From Dillenia suffruticosa (taxonomy: Eukaryota; Streptophyta; Magnoliopsida; Dilleniales; Dilleniaceae), in NCBI GenBank assembly GCA_033439265.1, contig JAVTVX010000010.1, positions 8,308,001-8,372,000 of the forward strand: a DNA stretch of 64,000 nt, written 5' to 3'. Positions 33,483 through 46,849 of this stretch are shown here, in pieces. Position 1 is the first letter of the stretch. The number at the start of each line of letters is the position of its first letter. The position numbers were made by a program, and so were the translations under genes. The notes beneath the pieces are model-generated. The model was given only the letters and a program-made list of their open reading frames with translations, made no database searches and was not told where the DNA came from.

Positions 33483-36331
33483 AACTAATTTGTCATAAAA
33501 AATTTTATTACAACATTAGCAACGAATTAAAACTTTGAAGAAAAAATTTTTGTGATTAAATTCGTAATTCATTTGTTTCAAAAGAATTTCACAACAAAAT
33601 TAACTATGATTATAGCTTTCGTTACTTATTTTTGGCCAATATTGTTGTAAGGTATTGACTTTCTCTCCCCCTCTCTCTTTGTCCATACCTACCCTCTTCT
33701 GAAATTGTTGTCCAAAGTTCACACCTGACAAATACGAAGTATATCATTCTTAATAATCTCCTTTTTTGTTCCAAACACCATCCCCATATTCAATAGCAAC
33801 TTAGATCACTCTTCAAATGTCAACCGTCACCAAAAAAGTTAAGTGAGAGAAAATAACAATTATCCATGAATCTAAAATGATTATTTTAATTCAAAATAAT
33901 TTAATCTATACAATTTTTTTTTTCTTTTGAAAATGCGAACGGGTGAGACCACATTCTTGACTCTTTAAAGAAATGCTACACAGATTTTATGATAGAATAA
34001 TCAACTTAAATGATTATTAATGATTTTAATATTCATAAAAATAATTATTTTACATAATTTAAAATTTGCCCTCACCCATGCCGTCATCTATTGGACAGAT
34101 GTTGCATCTTGGGATGGCCTTCTGGATCACTTAAAATGGAAAAGGTTATCACTAGGACATTTCAACTTAACTCCATCCTGAACTTTTAATTGAAAAATAG
34201 CTTCCATTTAGCAAGTTGGCGACAAAAACTCGTGGGGATGACTATATAAATTAATTAATTAGGGTTTATGCTAAAGGAGGATTTCCCAAAATTCGAGCTC
34301 CAAATGAGTTGTGCACAAAAATTTAATAAATAAAATAACAGAATTTGATATTTTATTTTACTTTCTTCTGGTGTTTAAATTATTTTAAAGAGCGTATTAT
34401 AGAATTTTTTAATGACAATTATGTTACGTCAAATATTATTATTAAATTAGGAATTCTTTTAGTCCAAATTGTATCCATCGAAAAGCCTTTTGCTTTTGGT
34501 GAAAAAGATTGGATCCTGATTTGACGGGGAGAGGCAGCAACCAAAATCAATATTTTCGTAGTCGAGTTAAAGGATTTTGGGTTGTTGGTCCGAAAGAGTT
34601 CAAAAATTAAGTTCTCAAGTCAGAATAAGGCAGCTTCATTGTGGAGCCACACACGGCAGTCCTATGCTACTTGCAGAGCAATCACTCTGTTACGAACTCA
34701 AAACATGACTATCCATGAAAACCCAAAACCTAGTAATGTAGCACACGGCTCACAAAAAACCAACCAAATTCAAGAAATTATTTCAGACACAACAAGGCCC
34801 ATAGCCCACCAAGCCCAAACTGGAGCCAACAAGAGTCCAAATTCAATCTCACTTGTGGTCCCAAGAAAATAATCTTTCTAAAAGGCCAAGGGTCTCAAAA
34901 AATCAAAGAGTATATGAATAAATGCAATAATTAAAAATAAAAGATCGAAATGTAAAAGTTAGTGTTTGTAATAAGAGAGTTAAATGCCTCCCGATGGACG
35001 GTTAGGATGTAGTGAGACCTTTGGTCTCCCCTCTTTCCTTAGTTTATAAATAGGCCTCTCCCCCAAAGTTATAATTATCCTTTTGAGAAGTAAAGACATA
35101 AGTTTTTCTCTCCCTTAAAAAAATATCTATTTTTAGGAGTTTAAGGAAATAAATCTTCCCTTAAATTACATTCTACTCGAGTGACCCATACGGTGTAAAG
35201 CAGCAGCCTCACAGTTCTTCTTCCACAAAATCTATGTTCAAAGTCTAAATCCATATCCTACATGAGAGATTCATGTGGTGCAGCATAGTAGGTTTAAGGT
35301 TTCACTCTAGAACTATGTTCAATCTATCAACCCCAAACCTGGGTCTCCATCACACTCCCACCTTAGACTATCTGTTTTGCCACTCTCCGTAACCTCTGTT
35401 CGCTCTTCCAACGAAGTCACCCCCTCCGACGAAGCTCGAGTCTGTTTGGGCTCCCTCTTCCTCTTTCTTTCTTTCTTTCTCTGTCTTTAAATGATTAGGC
35501 TTTCACTTTCTCTCTCTCTCAGTTGTAATGTTAAGGTTTCGGGGCAGTGACGAGAAATAATGTCATATATTTTAATTTGTTGGTCTTACTTTTGTTGTGA
35601 TTGTGAATTTGATATTTTATGTGGATGGATTTAATCAGGAAAAGTGAATTTTGGTTGATGATTGTGGTGTTCATCAAATAGGGGTTTGTGTTCATCAAAT
35701 CGAGGGTTGAAATTTGGGTTTTTTAATCGGGTGTTGGGCAAAACTTTTTTTTTTTTTTTTTTTTTTAACTGCAAGTCTGAATTTTGGTTGAAATATTTAC
35801 AAAGAAAAATTTTTCTGCCCATATTTTGGTTGCAATGTTGGAGACTGGCTGATTAAATTGAGTGTTCAATCTTCTTGCACTTTTGTGAAGTGCTTCCATA
35901 TATGAAAAGACTTGGCTCACCTCTCAGTTAAGGCATTTCATTAACACAAATCTACCAAAACATGGCATATATAATTCCTATCAAATGGCATAACATAGCA
36001 GGAACCCTTTATTCCTAGCGCGCGATTTGCAATTAAGATCATGCGATCCAAAAGATGATACTATAGTGAACTAGATCACCATTGTTGACCGGAGTGAAAC
36101 ATTTTGCGTAGGCTCTTCCTACTCTCAAAAGGTCAAGCACTAGCTGATGAATAAATCAAATTCTTTGGAATAGTAAAAGGATGTAACCACAATTGCTTAC
36201 TTTTCTGAGCTTTTCTTCTCATGTGCCGAATAAGGTGAGCCCTGCAGAGTCCCAAAAAAAAAAGACACTTGTTTCTTTTTTAATAGCTACAGATATCAAG
36301 AAAAAGCTTGCAGGAACTGAGATTCAGGGGC
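33483..36331. other. Intergenic DNA, 2.8 kb, no gene recognised
   Basis: Mostly AT-rich. A TTTATAAATAGGCC TATA-like box lies near 35044, with CT-rich and AAATC-rich sequence after it, reminiscent of an LTR or gene promoter but without any domain to support either. A poly-T run lies near 35744-35765. Short frames such as 34582-34872 have no recognisable family. Confidence 0.45.
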
Positions 36332-36336
36332 GTAGT

Positions 36337-39157
36337 TGTTACACCGAGAAAAAAAGAAAAAAAAAAGGAGAGAGAGGAGGTGCTGCGTTTTGGAGTGAAA
36401 CGCAGCACTCTCCCCCCCAAATTGAATTAGGGCTTTAAGCCCTAATTCTCTCTCTCATCCCATCTCTCTCTCTCTCTCTCTTCCTCTCTCTCTCTCTCAT
36501 TCCGTCTCTTCCTCTCCCACAGCCGCGCCCGATCATCACCGCCTACAACACCGCTCACCACCATCGCCACCGCACCCAACCACCGCTGCTCCTCCCTCCT
36601 AGTGCGAGCGCGCTAGCTTGCAGTGCCTCCTTCCTCGCGTGAGCATGCCACGACCCCAGTGCCACCCCTGCACAAGCGCGAGTGCGCTCCAATGTGACCC
36701 TCTACGCGAGCACAGCGCACTCCAGCATGCGACTCACTACGCGAGCGCGTCCCAGCACGAGTGCAAGCGCACGCGCTGGAGCGCGCCCCAGCATGAGCGC
36801 GAGCGCTCTCTAGCATGAGCGCGAGCCCTAGCCCGTGAGAGCCCACCAGGCCGCGAAGCCCACTACTAACCCGCGAAGCCCAATGCTGACTCGTTAAGCC
36901 CATTGTTGACCCGCGAGCCCACTACGTCTGGCGAAGCCCTCTGCGGCCAGCAAGTCGGGCTACGAGCCCGCGAGCCCACCAGCAGGCCAACCCGCCAGCC
37001 CGCAAGCCTCCTAGCCCGCCGACCCATGAGCCCACGACGGCCCGCTAGCCCGCAATTAGCTGTTCCCTTCGAGAGCTCACTTGCATCTTCTTTACTGCAG
37101 ATAACGACTATAATTGGATGTAAATTCTAGGGTTTGGCGTTTAGCAATTTAATTAGTTGCTAATCTCATTTCAAATTTATAAATATTACAAGTTTTAAAC
37201 CAGTTCCACGGGCGAACGAAAACTAGATCTGAAACCTGAGGAACCCTAGGTGAGAGAAACGCACTCACTTCAAAATTTGAATAAATTTTGTTGATTTTAG
37301 GTTGAATTTAAAATTAGAAATTATATATCTATTCGAAAATGTGTTAAATTCGAGAAAAATTAGAGAAAATGAGAAATATTGGAAATTTGATCATTTGTGA
37401 GCCAAATGATTCGAAATTTGATAAAACAAGATTTTATAAATGATTGTATAAATTAAGATTATATTAAATTGGAAAGAAAAATTGAAAATCCCTTATTAAA
37501 GTTTTATTTGATATAAAATTTAATAATTTGATTAGGTTTGTCTTTTGGAAACTCGAGAAGTCAATTAGATTGATTGAAAAAAATAGGGAGTGACCACCCT
37601 CCCTAGATATGTGAGTGGTACCCTAATCTCTTGTATAAAATAGTAAAACGTGTTTTCTGTCGTATTTTCGATAAAATATGCTTTTGATATACATTGATTT
37701 GACGTATGATATTAAATTTCAAATATATTTTGTGATCATTGGAGTGTCTGGAATTATGTTTACGATAACTATGCATCCATAGTTTGAAATGAGACAAAAA
37801 TTGTGCCATTACTTGAAAATTGATAATTTCTTTTTCTACCATTGCATTGATATGCTTTTTGAAATGATTCGATGAAACGTATTAGCATACAAATTTGAAA
37901 TGTTTTGATGAACTATGTGGGTTGGATGCCCATTAGTTATACGATGATATGATTTTACTTGTGGAAAGTTGTGTCCTGGGACGTTGTGTCCTTGTGATAC
38001 TATGATGATGATATTGATGATTCCGTAGCTACGAAGGGCGTTTGTAGAGGTATGAGTTGCTCGGATACGCTTCTGCAGGAGGTATCCGCAAACGTCATTG
38101 ATTCTAAGAGGTATAGGCGCGGTCGGTTGAATCCACATAGAGAGAGGACGTGTGTGACGCCATTGTCTAGCACCGGGCGGGATCCTACATACAATGATGA
38201 GTTAGCCCCAGCGAACTCATGGCAAACGTTGGGGTAGAGAGCGATTTTAAAGTTTATGCATAATAAAACCCCCGATGAGACTGTTTTTAGTCATGGTTGA
38301 CCTTTGCCAGGATTATTTTTGGCTTGCTCTACTATTATTTGATTTTAAATGGATGCATACATATTTGTTATTGTATGATTGATTAAATGATTTCAAATGG
38401 CTAAACATATCATGTTTTACTATGAAATATAACTTTTTGTTTCAAATGATATATTTGACACTCCAATGGTTCACTTACATTATTTATACTTGACATTTTC
38501 CCCCTCACTCACTGGGTATCTTCCCATAATACTCACCCCTCTCCTTTTCCCTCCTCAGACAGGATTATTGTTGTGCTGGAGCGACGCTTTAGATCTTAGA
38601 GATTTTGGTGGATTTGGGTGATATACGACGGTGAGGTTTAAGTTAAATTTGAAATATGAATTTCGTACTTTGTTTCTACCCTGCGTGGTCTTGATACTAA
38701 GATCCGTAGTTGATCGTGTATATTATGGAATGACTGTATAACTTATGGATAGTTGTGTGCATAACTCTCGCTTTGGTTCATTTTACTTGCATTGAGGCAT
38801 CTGTAAGCGTTTTAAACTTTTTATTTGGGAAATGTGTTATACATTGTATAAACTTAGATCCGCTCGGTATAGCGGCTGCTCATACTCTAGTTGGGCATGA
38901 CAGTAGAGATTTGTGGCTAGAATTGTTGGAAATTTTATAACTTTGCGTTGTCCTGGATGTTTAGAGTGGAATTTGTTGATGTTGGAGAGGCAGGGATGAC
39001 CATTTGTTTAAATTACAGGTTGATTTTGAATATACATGTTTATTTGTACATGGGAAACCTCTTATTTATTAGGAGGTTCTATCCGATTTTCTGTAAAAAT
39101 ATAGTCAGCATTCAGGGCAATGGGCGGTTGCTCACGACCTCGGTTCAGGGCGTGAGA
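36337..39157 (+). mobile_element. Solo LTR, family I copy C (TSD GTAGT)
   Basis: Starts TGTTACACCGAGAAAAA at 36337 and ends CAGGGCGTGAGA at 39157 (last motif TGACA changed to TGAGA). GTAGT is present on both sides (36332-36336 and 39158-39162). Length is 2,821 bp. It carries hairpins at 36380-36408 and 36424-36448, a CT tract, a GC-rich leader (36600-37060), the CCGTAGCTACG and GGATACGCTT blocks and the GTTGGGCATGA block. No internal region is present. It lies between the two P450 relics. Confidence 0.95.
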
Positions 39158-39399
39158 GTAGTTATGCATTAAAACTTGAGAAAGGCCAAAGAAAATCTCA
39201 AACACATTTGTTATCTGTTCAATATTAAGATTCCAAGGGTTTGAGGTATGACTTAAGCACATTTTCTGGGTTGCTCATTCATGTGCCTTTATTTCTTGCA
39301 TCAAAGCCTGTTACTCTATCCTTCCAATAAGCAGAAAGAAATCTTTGAAGCTAAACGCAAGGAGGGTGATCTTGGCCTTCTGTGCCGGTTCTCCAAATC

Positions 39400-40011
39400 T
39401 CAGCCCACCATCTCTTTCATACTTTCCACAAGGACAAACTTGCAAATTATATTATTCATCACAGAGAGTGTCATCTCACTAAGATTAACAGGTACTTTCT
39501 CAAGGCATGGATGTTGTGTATCTGCAGCAGGACAACCAACTTCTTCTTTGCGGATGAAGTGAAATGATTGCACCTGTTTGGTGCTGAGATGCTCAATTAT
39601 GCATAGCTTCCTTAATTCCCTCCAGTGCTGACCATATGGCTCTAATGCCATATCATTACCTTGATAAAAAATCACACCTATGCTATTCATTAGGAACTTA
39701 ATTGCAAAATCGACATCTCGGAACTTTGACTAGGCGTATGAGCATTAATGGGCCATAATTGTTAGAGAAGTCATGGATCGCACAGAAGCTGATGAAGATT
39801 GCAACAAATGGTAGTTTTGGTGGTGATGGGGAAAGTTTGTGTTTGCTAAATCTAGTATCCTTTGGTGAAGATTGCCAATTAGCAGTAATCTTGGCTGGGA
39901 AGGAGGCAAGTTATGTTTTCTCGCTTTTTTAGTTCTAAGCAACAAGAGAAGATAGAAGGAAACTAGAAAGAGAACAATGGGATTAAATAGAGGTATAGGC
40001 AGTATGGCCAT
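39400..40011 (-). pseudogene. Cytochrome P450 5' fragment (CYP71 clan)
   Basis: N-terminal third of a P450, disrupted. It starts at ATG 40011 (MAILPIPLFNPIVLFLVSF, a membrane anchor), followed by ARKHNLPPSQPRLLLIGNLH, the proline-rich hinge typical of microsomal P450s. It then loses frame; a later open part (39400-39690) reads ALEPYGQHWRELRKLCIIEHL and VQSFHFIRKEEV, matching the C-helix region. A stop separates the two (near 39694-39745). Downstream sequence to 39158 has no P450 core. It is closely similar in plan to the intact neighbour at 42606, so it is likely a tandem duplicate that decayed. Confidence 0.88.
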
Positions 40012-40976
40012 TTTCTTAGGCCCTCAATTATGATGCACATTTTGAATCAATTACCTGAAATTTATAAGAGTTCCCAAGACCTAAGTTCCTACACTTGAAT
40101 ATCAAGCACGTGTATTATCAAAGGCAAGATGATTTATGTTTTTCACCAGCAACAATGATATAATAATTAGATCGTCAGACAATGAGAGTCTATTGTGGCT
40201 AAAATATTGCAAACTAATGCATCAATAGACAGCGCCATACCACTGCAAACAATAGTGTTTCACTCATCATGTGAACAAAAGATTGTTAGATAAACTAGAC
40301 CACTTGTTTCTAATCCTTTAGTTGTACTAATGCATGTTTGCTTGGAACAATAAGGAGTCAGATACATCAAATGTGAGGAGAACAGTTTCTTATAGATCAT
40401 TACACAGTCAAACGTAGGTTCATTTACACAGTTAATTGCAAAGGCAATTCCAGTTTGCTATGGATGAGCAAGTTGCAAAGTTCATTTTAAGATACCTGGT
40501 CATCATCTTCAAAATATATCAATTTCTACCACCAAAAGGTAATCATACACAGCAAACAATTTGCTATGGCATAGTTATTTGTATTTAGAAGTAAGAGTAA
40601 CAAAGCTGAACCAAAATTTTTAACCAATAGGGAATTGACCACTTTCTTGTTCTAGTAAGCTTTAAAGTTTGCCACTTCTGTTTGTGCAGTCTTGCAGTGG
40701 TCTAGCAATGGAGATGAAAACATCTTGAACAAATATACCAAGTCATTTATCTGTTTACTAGAAAAGACTTAGACAAGCAGATGATTGAACCCAAGTACCA
40801 TGCATTGGTATATTTGACTCAAAACAAGAAACAAAAAGAAAAAAAGAAATGACCATCAAAAGATAATCTTAAGATGTTGTCCCTCCGGAGAGCAAGGGGT
40901 GTACATGTCCAGATTACATATTGAAGAAACAAAGAGGGGCTTATTGAAACACAGAACTCCCAATACGATCGTGCAA
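40012..40976. other. Spacer between P450 relic and P450 gene
   Basis: About 1 kb with no recognised coding sequence. It is the 3' flank of the intact gene and the 5' flank of the relic. No repeat was recognised. Confidence 0.5.
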
Positions 40977-42606
40977 TTACAGACTATGAGATGTTGGAAC
41001 CAATTGAAGAGGAGTTTTTTTCCGAACAACCACACCATACACTTCACTAATGTCCATGTCCTCCTCATTTGCTAAATCCCAGTCAAACGTATACAGAAGG
41101 TTGGCAATGACGTATTCCACCACTGCAATGCTAAAAGGCATTCCCGGGCACCCCCTTCTTCCTGATCCAAAGGGAAGGAATTGGAAATATTGGCCTTTAA
41201 AATCAACTGGATTGTCATGAAATCTCTCAGGCCGAAACTCTTTGGGCATGTCCCAAATTTTGGGATCCATCTGAATTGCCCATATATTAATGAACAATAT
41301 TGTTCGTGGTGGAATATCATATCCCTTGAGTTTCACCCATGTAGATGTTTGTCGAGGTATCAAGAAAGGACCAGGAGGATGTAGCCTTAAACTTTCTTTG
41401 ATTACACATCTTAAGTACTCCATTTGGCTTATATCATCCATATCTATCTTTGATTTCTTTCCAACCACTCCCCTTATCTCTTCTTGGGTTTTCTTAATTA
41501 TACTCGGGTGTCTTACAAGTTCGGTCATCACCCATTCCATTAAAGCTGAAATTGTGTCATTGCCTCCAGTTAGCATGTCCTGAATTCAAAACAGAGTAGT
41601 TTAAACACTGTGTGTATTTGGGTGCATGCTTTGTGTGTAAACTGTTAAAGAGAGAGATATAGAATGAGAGAAATACCACTAGAATTCCTTTGAGTTGTTC
41701 TTGGGTAAGATTGAAGCCAGCCTTACCATCCTTTCTCATCTCAAGAAGAATATCCACAAAGTCTTTCTCAGAGTGCTCATTTTCGCTTTTCAAGGACTCG
41801 TGCTCTTTGATTACTTGATCAAGGAACGTGTCTAATTCTTTAAAAGTCTCAATTAATCTCCCAACCAGCCCTGTGAATTTATCCATCCAATGGATATAGG
41901 GAAAGTAATCTCTGAAGGAAAAAGCTGTCAGAAGCTCAACAATCTTCTGTGACACATCTCCGTATCTTGTCCCGGGCTTTTCTCCTCCATAATTTCGACC
42001 AAGAACAGAAGTACAAATTATGTTGTTTGAGATGGTAATAAACATCTCACGAAGATCAACAGGAGCTTTTTCAGGACAAGACTTTTGTAACTTTGTGATC
42101 ATGTTGGCCACTTCCTTTTCCCTGACGGAATGAAATGACTGCACCTTGCTCTGGCTTAGAAGCTCCGAAACACAAAGCTTCTTCATTTCCCTCCAGAACT
42201 CATCGCATGGAGAAAATCCTATTTCATTACCCCCATAGAATAGTACATCACCAACCATTGGCTTGTGCCTATTTGCAAAAACAGTGTCATGAGTCTTCAC
42301 AATTTCTTCAGTGATCTCCGGTGAGGAAACAACAAGCATTCGAGCAGAGCCCATGTGTAAGAGCAACAGAGGGCCATACTTGCCAGAGAGGGTGCAGAAA
42401 GTGCGGTGCGGAAGTGAACCAAGCTGGTGAAGGTTACCAATTATCGGTAGTTTAGGTGGGGATGGAGGCAAGTTGTATTTCCTAGCTTTACTTTTCTTAA
42501 CCACCAAGAGAAGAGAAAAGAAAACAAGGAAAAGAACAGAAGGATTAAGCAGAGCTGTTATTTGAAGCTCCTTCACATATTCCTGCAACATAGGCAGCAT
42601 AGCCAT
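40977..42606 (-). CDS. Cytochrome P450, CYP71-clan (A-type), two exons
   Basis: Membrane-bound heme monooxygenase that would hydroxylate a small plant metabolite at the endoplasmic reticulum with NADPH-P450 reductase; the substrate cannot be told from sequence. Exon 1 is 41677-42606 (930 nt), intron 41580-41676 (97 bp, GT-AG, phase 0, the usual A-type intron place), exon 2 40977-41579, stop TAA. The product is 510 aa, the normal length. Residues about 18-36 are an anchor helix; PPSPPKLP (47-54) is the hinge. I-helix TGGNDT is at 314-319, ExxR at 372-375 (ESLR), PERF at 427-430 (PERF) and heme loop FGSGRRGC with Cys454. The start is ATG 42606, with a TATA-like box 71-79 bp upstream. After the I-helix Thr the residue is Ile instead of the usual Thr/Ser. 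CYP71D- or CYP71AP-like naming is a guess. Confidence 0.92.
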
Positions 42607-42676
42607 TTTCTTTTGTTTTTTTTTTTCCTCTCAAATATTATTTGTTTTGGTAGTGAAAAGCTCCATTTAATAAGAA

Positions 42677-42685
42677 TCTTATAAA
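42677..42685 (-). promoter_or_regulatory. TATA-like box of the P450 gene
   Basis: GTTTATAAG on the minus strand, 71-79 bp upstream of the ATG at 42606. This fits a plant TATA box with a 5' leader of about 40 nt. No other promoter element is claimed. Confidence 0.45.
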
Positions 42686-42892
42686 CACTACGATGCTGAG
42701 TCCAACATAAACAGACCTACTTAGTCAGGCTACGCTGTTTCTGAGTGAGGCCAAATTACTAACTTTTCTTCAAATTATAATATAATCGACAATTTCAAAT
42801 TTACGAGGACTAATATTTTATTTGCCTATATTTGACCTTTAAAAATTTCATGTCTCCTTTACATTAAAGGATATATTTTAAAATTTTGGTTT

Positions 42893-42915
42893 GGGGGTGG
42901 GGTGGGGGGGGGGGG
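42893..42915 (+). repeat. G-run, possible G-quadruplex
   Basis: A stretch of guanines broken by two T residues, about 290 bp upstream of the P450 start on the opposite strand. It could fold as a G-quadruplex; whether it affects the gene is unknown. Confidence 0.6.
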
Positions 42916-43876
42916 CTATGGCACCCCTTGTTCCCCCCTTTGGGCCGCCATCTAGAGCTTTCAAGATTTGGCAAAACCTTTGCTCATGATTCATGATACC
43001 CTGTGCGATATTATAAAAACCATACCTCGTGCATCTTGGTGGAAAGGTAACATCAAGGTGTGTAATCAAAAGAAAATAATGCGTGAATATATTAGATTAT
43101 CCCAGACTGGGAACCTCTCAATTCAGATTGCAAAAGGCATCAACGTCGATAGAGAGTAATCTCCTAATCCTAATGGCTGCCCATAATATGCTGGACAGCA
43201 ATAATTTATTTGCTTGATCGATCCCAGCCTGCAAATACTGGTCCAAGGTACACATTTAAAAGGATTATCTCATCATTTCCTTTTATTTTCAAAGCATGAG
43301 CAAAGGAATTAAAGTACAACAATTCAACATCCATAATATTTTTGCCAACATGGTCAACATCACCTCCCTAAGGTTAACAGGAACCTTTTGGTATCACTTC
43401 TATGTGGAAAATGGCAAAAGTGATCAAAATTTATTTTCACTTTATGTGTGAAAACCGAATTAAGTGAGAGAAACAAAAGGGAAAGGTATGTCTTGCTAGA
43501 ACTAACCAGAAAACTTCTTTTGAGGATGTTGAAACTTTCTCCGATGGGTATGAAATTTTAACAGTACCTTCCTCACTCATTGGTCCTCAATCTGTACCGT
43601 TGGATTTTGCATAGGAGGTTTGAATTGTCTGCAGAATTTTCAAAATTTGGTTGTTATTCTTAGGTGATATCTTCTGACTTTTGTTAGTGATTGTTGATTG
43701 TGGGAGTGTTTGTTCTTGTGTAAATAGACTACGTTGAACCCTTGTAAGACCCCAAGTGTTGATTTAGTGAAAATTTTTGGGTTTTGACCTCGTGATGTTT
43801 AATCTTCGATGTTGGGAGAGCTTTTCGATGTTAAATCTTGGTGTTCTTGTTTTGTTTATTTTGTTTGATTTTCTCA
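42916..43876. other. Intergenic DNA upstream of P450
   Basis: No gene, RNA or repeat is recognised. Short frames at 42968-43159 and 43777-44073 lack any family match; the second runs into a retrotransposon LTR. Confidence 0.45.
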
Positions 43877-44403
43877 TGCCACGACCTGTACGTTCTGACA
43901 CACAACAACCGTCGCGTTATCCTGAAATATGGATAAGGCTAACACGTATACCAAAATACCATAAGACATTTATTGATATCTATCAATTTTCTCAAAATAA
44001 TTCAACAAATCAAAATAAATCGGCATACATTCAACGCACAAACAAACGACCAGTCCAGTTCATCCCTATTTAAAACATGCATGCATAACTAATCCGGTCA
44101 TTCAAATCAAATCTGTAAAATGTAAAACAAGTTACTACTTAAGAGATCCATATTAAATTCTTTCCAAATTGTTCCAAATAAAATGAGGTTCTCAATTCAA
44201 ATATACAAACCGTATTCAATTCTCAAACCAAATGGACATAGTATAAAATAAGATTCCAAAATAGTTACAAATTTTGAATCCACTAATAGCTCAAATCAAA
44301 AGAAAACTAATACCTAAAAGAATTCAACAAAACAAACTTCTTCAAATCTAATGATAGGCACTGCAAGTCTCAACTAAGCCTTCTCCATAAAAATAAAAGT
44401 AGG
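43877..44403 (-). mobile_element. Older gypsy LTR, left part (split by insertion)
   Basis: Begins TGCCACGACCTGTACG, aligned with the TGTCACGACTCG start of the inserted LTR, and shows the same ATATGG and ACCAAAATA layout. It breaks at 44403 with GTAGG. Its continuation resumes at 54648 with GTAGG, so the element at 44404-54647 landed inside it. Confidence 0.7.
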
Positions 44404-46789
44404 TGTCACGACTCGACTCTCCCATTCAGCACGCGATAATCGGCGCATTATTTCGATATACGGACAATATCTCCCCATATACCAAAATAGCATAAAGTAT
44501 TCAATCTATTTAAAAACAACTCAAATATCACCTTAATAACCATTCTAAGTCATCTAGTATCAAAGACATGCATTTTCACATAATTTAAGGATAAATCCGA
44601 TCCATTCATGTTCATGTACGCATGCAAATGAGTCAACTCGGTCATTCCAGAATTCTCATAAACTTACAATCTCAAAATAGTTCAAAATTTATCATAAAGT
44701 GTCTAAATGTCCCAATTTAAACAATATAAATTGTAAGAAGAATTTTTAAATCACGAAATACAAGTTCATTTTCATATGAGTATGGATTTCTCAAATACTT
44801 CCCTAAAGAAGGCTAAGCAAGTATTTAACAAATACAATCAAAATAAAATATACAAAGATTTCTTTCCATGCATCATTCTATACCAATTCAAAATCAAGTC
44901 TTCATTTCAAATATCTAGTTATGTTCATCAACTATATTCTTCAGTTTTACTCCAAATTAATGTCTTCCACCAAACGTTCCTTTAAAAATAATTTAGAAGT
45001 GATGAATGAGTATTTAAAATACCCCATGAGTAAAGTACAATAGCATGCAACGTGTAAATGAGGAATGAAAATGGTTATACCAACAATTATATACAAAATG
45101 TATTGTCATAAATAAAAATATTGGTATAAAACATATTATTTCAAACCACCATGACTCATGCGAACAAAACAAACAATTTACATTCATTTTTCATAATTTT
45201 AGCATATGCCGAAATCATTATTCTACAAATGACTGTTGAGAGGATTCACCAAGGGGTTTTTTTTTCACTATTTTCTAAAAATCCCATTCACTTTGGTGTT
45301 GGCATGGAGCTCCATGGTGTGCATCCACTTTATCACGGCAGCTTGAGAAGACTCTCTAATCCACCTACCACCAAGCCAAATTAAACAGTGTTGACCACGC
45401 CGCTCCAATGGCCCGGTTCATGGTAAGACTTAAACTATAGACCTTTTACAACACTATATTACCAAAATTCAGTTTATAAATTAATTCAGACTCAAATTTC
45501 AACATAGAGAGATAATATAGGTTTCGCAATGAGTATTCAATTGTAACACGATGCAAATAATTCAATAATTTAGTACAAAAATCATGGATTTATCCAAATT
45601 TCATTTGACGCACACCATAATCATAAAATATTATAAATCTAGCTCAAATTCATTCCAAAATTCAATTTATGAAATATAATTGAAATTATTTTACTTATTT
45701 ATACGAAATATAACCGTCCACTCACCTTTTCAGAGGGTAATCACTCCCAAATTTTCCAACTAAATAAGAATTATCCCTCTTTTAACTCCCTCAATGCCTT
45801 AACCTAATTTATTGATCATATTTTAATCATTAAATCACATACCAATAGTAGAGCAATCATTTCTCCTTAATATTTTCACAATTCTAGTTTTTCAATAATT
45901 TTTTCAATTTGCGCAGTTATGAAAAAATGGCTATAATTTTCACTACAAACATCCAAATTATATGATTCTTATCTCAAATTAAAGATAAGACATAGATCTA
46001 GGAGTTTCATGTTCAGCATTTAGCCTAATTCAGCCTAGAAGGCATCTCAAAATTGAAGGAAAGATAAGCAGCCGGAATAAGATAGAACAGAACATTTTCT
46101 GCACCATGAAATTCTTTGAAAAATCATAACAAATTCACTTTTTATCCGATTTCAATGAATCATACCGCATTTATAGGAGTTTAGTTTCATATGCAAAAAG
46201 ACCCACTTGATTTGCTATTGTGTAGAGAAAGCTATGATATAAAGACCACAGCATACTCAATTGCCCATTATGCAAAATCATAGATTTCAGCCAAACATGA
46301 AACTTTTGCATTCTAGTCTAGTAACTCCTCCTCATATACAATCTAAACCTAGAATTATGTAACAATTCAAAAACATCATACATAACCAACCTTTACAGGC
46401 ATGCATCTTATGATATGAAGTAATTAGGCTTCTAGCATGCTCAACAAGCTTACTCATCCTTGCTCAATCTAGGCAACTAGAGCACACAACATCAGAATTT
46501 CAGGGGGAAAGTTAATGGGTTCGAACGCAGCAAAATCAGTTATCATCCACATGGTTTCTCATACTAAAAATAACAAGAAATCAAGTGAAAATCGAAGGAA
46601 GTAAAATGCCCATTCACATAGGGTTTTTTCGTATATTAAACAAAGGAGATGAGGGTTTGGACCTGAAAACCAAAATCAAACCATGGATTTACTCTTTCAC
46701 ATGAAAGGATTATATATGCAAAGTCATGAATTTTGGTCGTACTCAAAGATTTGATTCAGGGATGGAGACAGAGCAAGCATAAAATCAAT

Positions 46790-46849
<60 letters not shown>

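Noticed and set aside
35040-35340. TATA box plus CT-rich stretch, possible gene start or copia LTR
   Set aside because: No coding domain, matching second LTR or primer-binding site. Left as unassigned.
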